Shown piece after piece: positions 35,770-40,406 of a stretch of 40,406 nt of DNA. Under the pieces are notes generated by a model. It made no database searches. It worked only from the letters and a program-made list of their open reading frames with translations, and had not been told where the DNA came from. This DNA comes from Synechococcales cyanobacterium CRU_2_2 (GTDB lineage Bacteria > Cyanobacteriota > Cyanobacteriia > PCC-9006 > JAAUQQ01): contig JAAUOP010000031.1 of NCBI GenBank assembly GCA_012034805.1, positions 1 to 40,406 of the forward strand, given 5' to 3'. Numbering within the stretch: position 1 is the stretch's first letter; each line of letters begins with the position of its first letter. Made by a program: the position numbers and the translations under genes.

Positions 35770-36598
35770 GCTTTATGATCTCCTAGAATCTGGAGGATTG
35801 AGATTGCATCAGCGACTGGGCCAATATATTGGTGTTTTGCGGGCGTTTTGGTCGGCGGCGATCGCCGCCGAGATGGAATACCGCATCAACTTCGCCCTTG
35901 CCGCCCTCGGCAGCCTCGGCAATTTTGTTGGCAGCTTGTTCAGCTTATTTTTGTTCTATCGCACTGGCTACCAGTTCCAGGGCTGGAGCTGGGAAGCCGC
36001 GCTTTTGGTGCTGGGCATGTTCACCCTGCTCCAGGGCTTTTCGGCCACGTTCTTGGCCCCCAATCTCAACCGCATCGTCAGCCACGTTCAACGGGGGACG
36101 CTGGATTTTGTCCTGCTCAAGCCGATTAGCTCACAGTTTTGGCTCTCCACCCGCACCCTTTCCCTGTGGGGACTGCCAGACTTCCTGTTTGGCCTGATTT
36201 TACTGGGTTACGGTGGGTATCGACTGGGCCTCAAGCCCGCCGCCTACGCCGCCGGTTTGCTGCCCCTGGGGCTCAGCTTCGCGATTCTCTATAGCCTCTG
36301 GTTTATGTTGGGGGCCACCAGCATTTGGTTCGTCAAGGTCTATAACGTCACCGAGGTGCTGCGCGGCCTGATCGAGGCCGGACGCTTTCCCATCGTTGCC
36401 TACCCTGCCAGCTATCGCTTTTTCTTCACCTTCATTGTCCCGGTAGCCTTCCTCACCACCGTACCAGCCCAGGCCATGCTGGGTCAGATCTCCCTGGGCT
36501 GGCTGGCGGGATCCTTGGGGCTGGCGATCGCCCTTTTCTTCCTCGCCAATCGCTTTTGGCGGTTTGCCCTCCGGTTTTATACCAGTGCGTCAAGCTAG
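35768..36598 (+). CDS. ABC-2-type (DUF990) transporter permease
   Basis: A 276-residue membrane protein with six hydrophobic segments, resembling the ABC2_membrane_6/DUF990 family (EMEYRINFALAALGSLGNFV, LLVLGMFTLLQGFSATFL, RGTLDFVLLKPISSQF, EAGRFPIVAYPASYRFFFTF). Such subunits form exporters with a second DUF990 protein and an ATPase, neither of which is here. ATG 35768 overlaps the pdxA start in a shared CATG; a TTG at 35804 with GGAGG 7 bases upstream is an equally good start. Confidence 0.82.
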   Translation: MLYDLLESGGLRLHQRLGQYIGVLRAFWSAAIAAEMEYRINFALAALGSLGNFVGSLFSLFLFYRTGYQFQGWSWEAALLVLGMFTLLQGFSATFLAPNLNRIVSHVQRGTLDFVLLKPISSQFWLSTRTLSLWGLPDFLFGLILLGYGGYRLGLKPAAYAAGLLPLGLSFAILYSLWFMLGATSIWFVKVYNVTEVLRGLIEAGRFPIVAYPASYRFFFTFIVPVAFLTTVPAQAMLGQISLGWLAGSLGLAIALFFLANRFWRFALRFYTSASS

Positions 36599-36624
36599 AC
36601 CGGCCCTGATTAAACCGGCCCTGA

Positions 36625-38690
36625 CTAGAACGGCGTATACTCCACCGAAAAATACAGCCCATTCTCCTGCCAATTGTCCCGATTCTCAGGCCGATTGATC
36701 AACGGATAGCCCCAGTCCAACCGAGCCGAAAAATGGTTGCCCTGCTGCCAGAGCAATCCGAGGCCTGTACTGAGCAAGGTTTTGGTATCGGGTTGGGGGA
36801 AGGTATTGTTCCAGCCGCGTCCCCAATCGAGGAAGGGAATCACTTGCACCAGACCCTTGCGCTTGGGAAAGCGGGCCAGGGGAAGACGCACCTCCGATGT
36901 GATTTGAAAGCCGCTGTCCGAGAGGATAGTATCCTGACGGTAGCCGCGCCCATTGCCAGCCCCTCCCACACCGAATTGTTCCAGGGGCAACAGGGCGCGA
37001 TCGCTAAGTTGCACATCCCCCCGAATCAGCAGCAGCGCATCCGGCGCGAGCAACCGCACCCACTGAGCCTGGGTGCGCCAAGCGAAAAACTCGCTATCGG
37101 GCACCTCATCAGACACCGCAGTATTGTCTGTCGCCTCAAACCAAGGCACCCCCAAGCTGAACTGGGAGCGAGCCGCGAGGACTTGCTTGCTGTTGCGATC
37201 GCTCCATTCCTGGAAGAACCGCAGCACCGAAACCCTGGTTTCACCGCGCTCACTAGCCCCCGGAGAGAGCGGAAATGGGCCAATATCGGCAAACCCCAAC
37301 CGACTTTGGCTTTCCTGGCGAGAAAAGGCGAGCCCCAGGGCAATATCGCGGGTTGGGGTACGCTCCACCGGCTGACGAATATTCAGCTCGTAGTAGGTCG
37401 ATTTCGAACTAATGTCTAAGTTGCTAAAGGGTTTTTCTACCACATTGCTGCGGGCGCGGCCATAGGAAAACCGGACAGTCCCGTTGGTGGCATTAAAGGG
37501 CACGGCATAGAAGACGTCTAGGCCATTGCTGCCGTCGGTGTTGCTGTAGGCCAACCCCAGAGAATCGCCAATGCCAATCAGATTGCGATGGTCGAACTGG
37601 ATTTTGCGCCGAAAGGTGCCGACGCTGGGCGATCGCTCATTGTCGATCGCCAACCGGGTTGCAAAGGGATCTGCCTCCGCCACTGTCACTTCCAACGCGC
37701 TCGTTCCCGGCTGAATCCCCGCTTGGAGGTCTGCCGAAACACTCCTGAGCAGTGGGTCGAGCTGAAGGAGTTTAAGCCCTTCTAGGAGCTGGTTCACATT
37801 CAGGGGTTTGGCCCCAGCGAGAGCAAGGCGATCGCGCACATAAAACGGCTTCAGGTGGTTGGTGCCAACGACTTTGATCTCTTCTAGGGTCCCTTCTAGC
37901 ACCTGAATTGTCACCTTACCGTCGGTCAGCGTCTGCGGCGGAATAAAAGCCCCAGAGGTGGCATAGCCTTGGTTGACATAGAGCTGCGTAACCGCCGAGC
38001 GGGCCTGAAGCAGTTGCGCAAAGGTAATCGAACCCACATAGGGAGCTGTGACCGCCGCCAGTTCAGCCTCATCAAACACCGTGCTACCCTCGATGCGATA
38101 GCCCGTCACCTCAATCTTCGTGTCTGCTTCCCCTGACAAATCGCCAGGAATGTTGGGCGCACTGGGCGAGGGTAATAGCTCTTCGACAGGGGGAAGCTGA
38201 GGCAGGGGCTCTGTGGGCAGGGGTTGTTCTGGGGGGGAAAAGTCAGGCCGAGGCGTCGGGATTGTCCGTCCAGGTTCCGTCTGAGCCACCGGGCTGAGGG
38301 GGGTTGCCTTAAGCGGCGCGGGGGTAAGGCTTCGCGGCAGTTGAGCCAGAAGCTCAGCCGGAGTCTCTGGTTCTTCTCTTTCCACCACCTCTTTTTCCAC
38401 CACTGTGGAAAATGAGGCGGCCACAGTGTCGGTGGAGCCTGAATCTGGGCCTGAATCTGAGTGTTAACAGCGACACCGATCGATTTCTTCGGCGATTTCT
38501 TCGGCGATTCCTTCAGCGAGGGATTAACAGGCTCATTACTGGGCCGGACGGAGGGCCGGGAAGCCGGTTCTGGCGTCCATGCATCTGGCGGCCATGCATC
38601 TGGCGTCCATCCGGCAACTGCCGGATGGACATCGACGCCACTGATAAGCAGCGCAAACAGCAGCGGAGCGGCGATGGGGGGATTACGCAT
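36625..38690 (-). CDS. ShlB/FhaC/TpsB-type two-partner secretion outer-membrane transporter (one frameshift)
   Basis: An outer-membrane 16-strand barrel with periplasmic POTRA domains, 688 residues after correction. The signal peptide is MRNPPIAAPLLFALLISGVD, ending near VHPAVAG, followed by a long Pro-rich linker. POTRA_2 begins at IEVTGYRIEGSTVFDEAEL and contains YVNQGYATSGAFIPPQTL; the barrel ends in FSVEYTPF with the typical final Phe. The signal-peptide frame and the main frame are offset. One missing base between 38424 and 38463 joins NTQIQAQIQA to TVAASFSTVVEKE. The family exports a large TpsA protein. No TpsA gene is in the window. Confidence 0.88.
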
Positions 38691-39001
38691 TGCGGGGGAC
38701 TACGGCAAGTTCTGTGATTTTCCGGAGTGGGGTAGATGGCTTCAGGCTTCCATCTTGGGGTGCGATCGCCCTGCGAAGAACCTGCCAGAATCGACCGTCG
38801 GGCATTCTCCCACCGGTTTCCACCCAAGCATTCTCACGCATGGCCGCGACGCAGTTCACACAGTTTTTCGTCGCACTTCAGGGTGAACGCAGTAAATGCG
38901 CCCTCCGTAGCGTACCCGTCCACGAGAGAAAATATAGATCGCCCGCGATAGATCTTTGCAAATGAGCAACCCATCCCCACTGCCAGACGCGCGTATCCCC
39001 C
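38691..39001. other. Intergenic region upstream of tpsB-type gene
   Basis: No gene is supported in 311 bases. It should contain the promoter of the outer-membrane transporter. Two GCGATCGC-type sites are present, and no repeats or terminator were recognised. Confidence 0.4.
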
Positions 39002-40248
39002 TCAGTCTGTTCCGAGGCCGAGCGATCCTGCGGAGCTAGGTGAAGCCAATCGCCCACTCGATCGCACCCAGCCTTGCCTCCGGAGATTCAACAGACCATC
39101 CATCAATGCCTGAGCGACGCTGCGGGGCATGGCCAGTCGAGGGCTCAGGGCATAGAGCGGGCTTAGGGCGCTGCCCAAATGGAACATCAAGTAGAACCGA
39201 GTCACCAGTTCAGAATCCTCCGTCTGGGCACGATCGAGCTCCTGCCAAAACCGCTTTGCCCCCCCTAGACCCGTCTGGATCGCCAAGGCAAGTTGTGCCA
39301 GTCGCTGAGGCGCTTGAATCCAGCGCAATTTGCAGGTGGCCAGACCGATACCGTAGGCCAGTTTTAGCAGCGCTTCGACCTCAAACCGGCGAGCAGGAAG
39401 ACAGTGGCGGATTTTTTGGGCCGGATTGTAGGCGATGGGCTTCGCCAAACCCTTAGAGCCCCCACTCCCTCCCCGATGCAAATACAGCAGCACCGCCGAG
39501 TCCTCGCCGCTGACTTGGCGATCGCCCACGCGCCCCGTTAGTCCCAGATCCGCCGGAACCGATGCGAGCCAACGCTGGCGATCGACCACCAAACCCGCTC
39601 CAGGGGGTAATCGCAGCGCCTCGGGCTCAAAGGGATAGAGCGTTTCACCATGATCACGAATAGCCAAAAACGGCTCCAACACTCGCAGCTCTGAGGGGGG
39701 CAAACTATCGTAGTGAGCTCGGATACAGCTACCGAAGGCGGCCACCTCCGGATGAGCCTGGGCAAAGCGATGCACCTGGGCCACCCAGTCTGGGTCAGGC
39801 CAATTGTCATCGTCGAGAAATCCCACCCAGCGTCCTTGGGCCGCTTCGATGGCACGCTGGCGTGCAAACGCTAGTCCCTGACGAGGTTCAAAGCAATAGC
39901 GCAGGGGCACTTGATGAGGCCCCCAGCCCGCTTGAGTCCAGCCAGCTTGGAGTGCTGCAGTGGTGGCCTGGGTTGTGTCGGTGCTGTTGTTGTCAACAAT
40001 CAAAATTTCCCAACGGATGCCAGTGATACCTTGCTGCTGCCGCAGGTGATCGATGACTTGGGGGAGCGATCGCACCCGTTAAACGTCGGAATCACAACGG
40101 TCAAGTCGAGCGCCTGCTCAACGCTCAGGTCTGAGGCCGCGTTCGACGTCGCGTTCAGGGTCTCGGTCGAGACCGCGCTCAAAGCCATCGTTGAAGCCCA
40201 GTTCGAGCCCCAGTAAAGGATTTGACCCAAAGGCAAATTCAAAACCAT
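39002..40248 (-). CDS. Family 2 glycosyltransferase, HpsE-like (one frameshift)
   Basis: A 415-residue glycosyltransferase after correction. The GT-A fold shows LDLTVVIPTFNG, LIVDNNSTDTTQ, RYCFEPRQGLAFARQRAIEA, the DXD-type metal site GFLDDDNWPDPDW, and LPPGAGLVVDRQRWLASVP. The stretch order closely resembles HpsE of the hormogonium polysaccharide cluster, whose product is exported for gliding motility; donor and acceptor are unknown. The N-terminus (MVLNLPLGQI to VVIPTFNG) and the main frame (RSLPQVIDHL) are offset by one missing base in the CCC run at 40075-40077. C-terminal helices follow the catalytic domain. Confidence 0.87.
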
Positions 40249-40267
40249 GGTGAATGCTCTCCTTTTG

Positions 40268-40406
40268 CTTATTCTCTGACCCTCACCCTAAATCCCTCTG
40301 CCACTAAATCCCTCTGCCACTGAGGGAGAGAGACCTTGAAGTTGCTCTCCTTGCTCCCAAAATGGGGGAGAAGGGGCCGGGGGAGAAGGGGGCTGGGGGA
40401 TGAGGG
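40268..40406. repeat. Dispersed-type palindromic repeat at the window end
   Basis: There are two direct copies of AAATCCCTCTGCCACT, then CTCCCAAAATGGGGGAG with flanking AGAAGGGG and GGGGGATGAGGG. This resembles intergenic palindromic repeats common in cyanobacterial genomes. It is truncated by the window edge. Confidence 0.6.

Overview
The window is from a cyanobacterium. It carries photosystem I genes (psaL, psaI). The octamer GCGATCGC (HIP1) is very frequent, and many families are cyanobacterial (DUF1822, DUF3153, DUF4388 with roadblock/GTPase partners, an HpsE-like glycosyltransferase, Ycf63/MlaE). The DNA looks moderately GC-rich. I cannot name the genus.

Layout. 1-8640: a Thr/Ala-rich secreted-type protein, dxs (two frameshifts), a sigma factor/DUF1822 pair, an amidase-glucosaminidase and a TPR protein. 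8640-12580: an accessory stretch with a VOC protein in AT-rich DNA, a decayed IS110 transposase, an imperfect long direct repeat, an orphan ParB-like protein and a small orphan gene. 12585-16861: the centrepiece, a diversity-generating retroelement (DGR). It contains a small EACC1-like protein, a caspase-like protease fused to a formylglycine-generating-enzyme/C-type-lectin (FGE) domain, Avd, a DGR reverse transcriptase and a template repeat. Template (16581-16711) and variable repeat (14846-14976) align without gaps over 131 bp. They differ at 16 positions, and every one is an adenine in the template. All 16 changes alter the protein, at 11 residues of the FGE C-terminus. The inferred working is that reverse transcription with adenine mutagenesis diversifies a ligand-binding surface, which may gate a caspase, in a biological-conflict or signalling setting. 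17010-23880: a Uma2 nuclease, a polyamine-type ABC importer (potA-D-B-C), a truncated second Uma2, a TrpY-like ABC permease and a restriction-like gene fragment. 23940-28500: DUF2256, DUF3153 and MlaE/Ycf63 genes, then a roadblock protein, an MglA-like GTPase and a DUF4388 protein that probably work together. 28579-34390: a HEAT-repeat membrane protein, divergent psaL and psaI, SUI1, a LytR-CpsA-Psr protein with a small membrane partner, and a TPR protein. 34697-40406: pdxA, an ABC-2 permease, a TpsB outer-membrane transporter, an HpsE-like glycosyltransferase and an end repeat.

Sequence quality. Six breaks in otherwise normal genes (dxs twice, the caspase-FGE gene, pdxA, tpsB, the glycosyltransferase) are each explained by exactly one missing base. 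Three of the six lie within about two bases of a GCGATCGC site. This looks like systematic deletion error rather than gene decay, so I annotate these genes as single CDSs. Short tandem repeats of 13-22 bp sit next to many genes.
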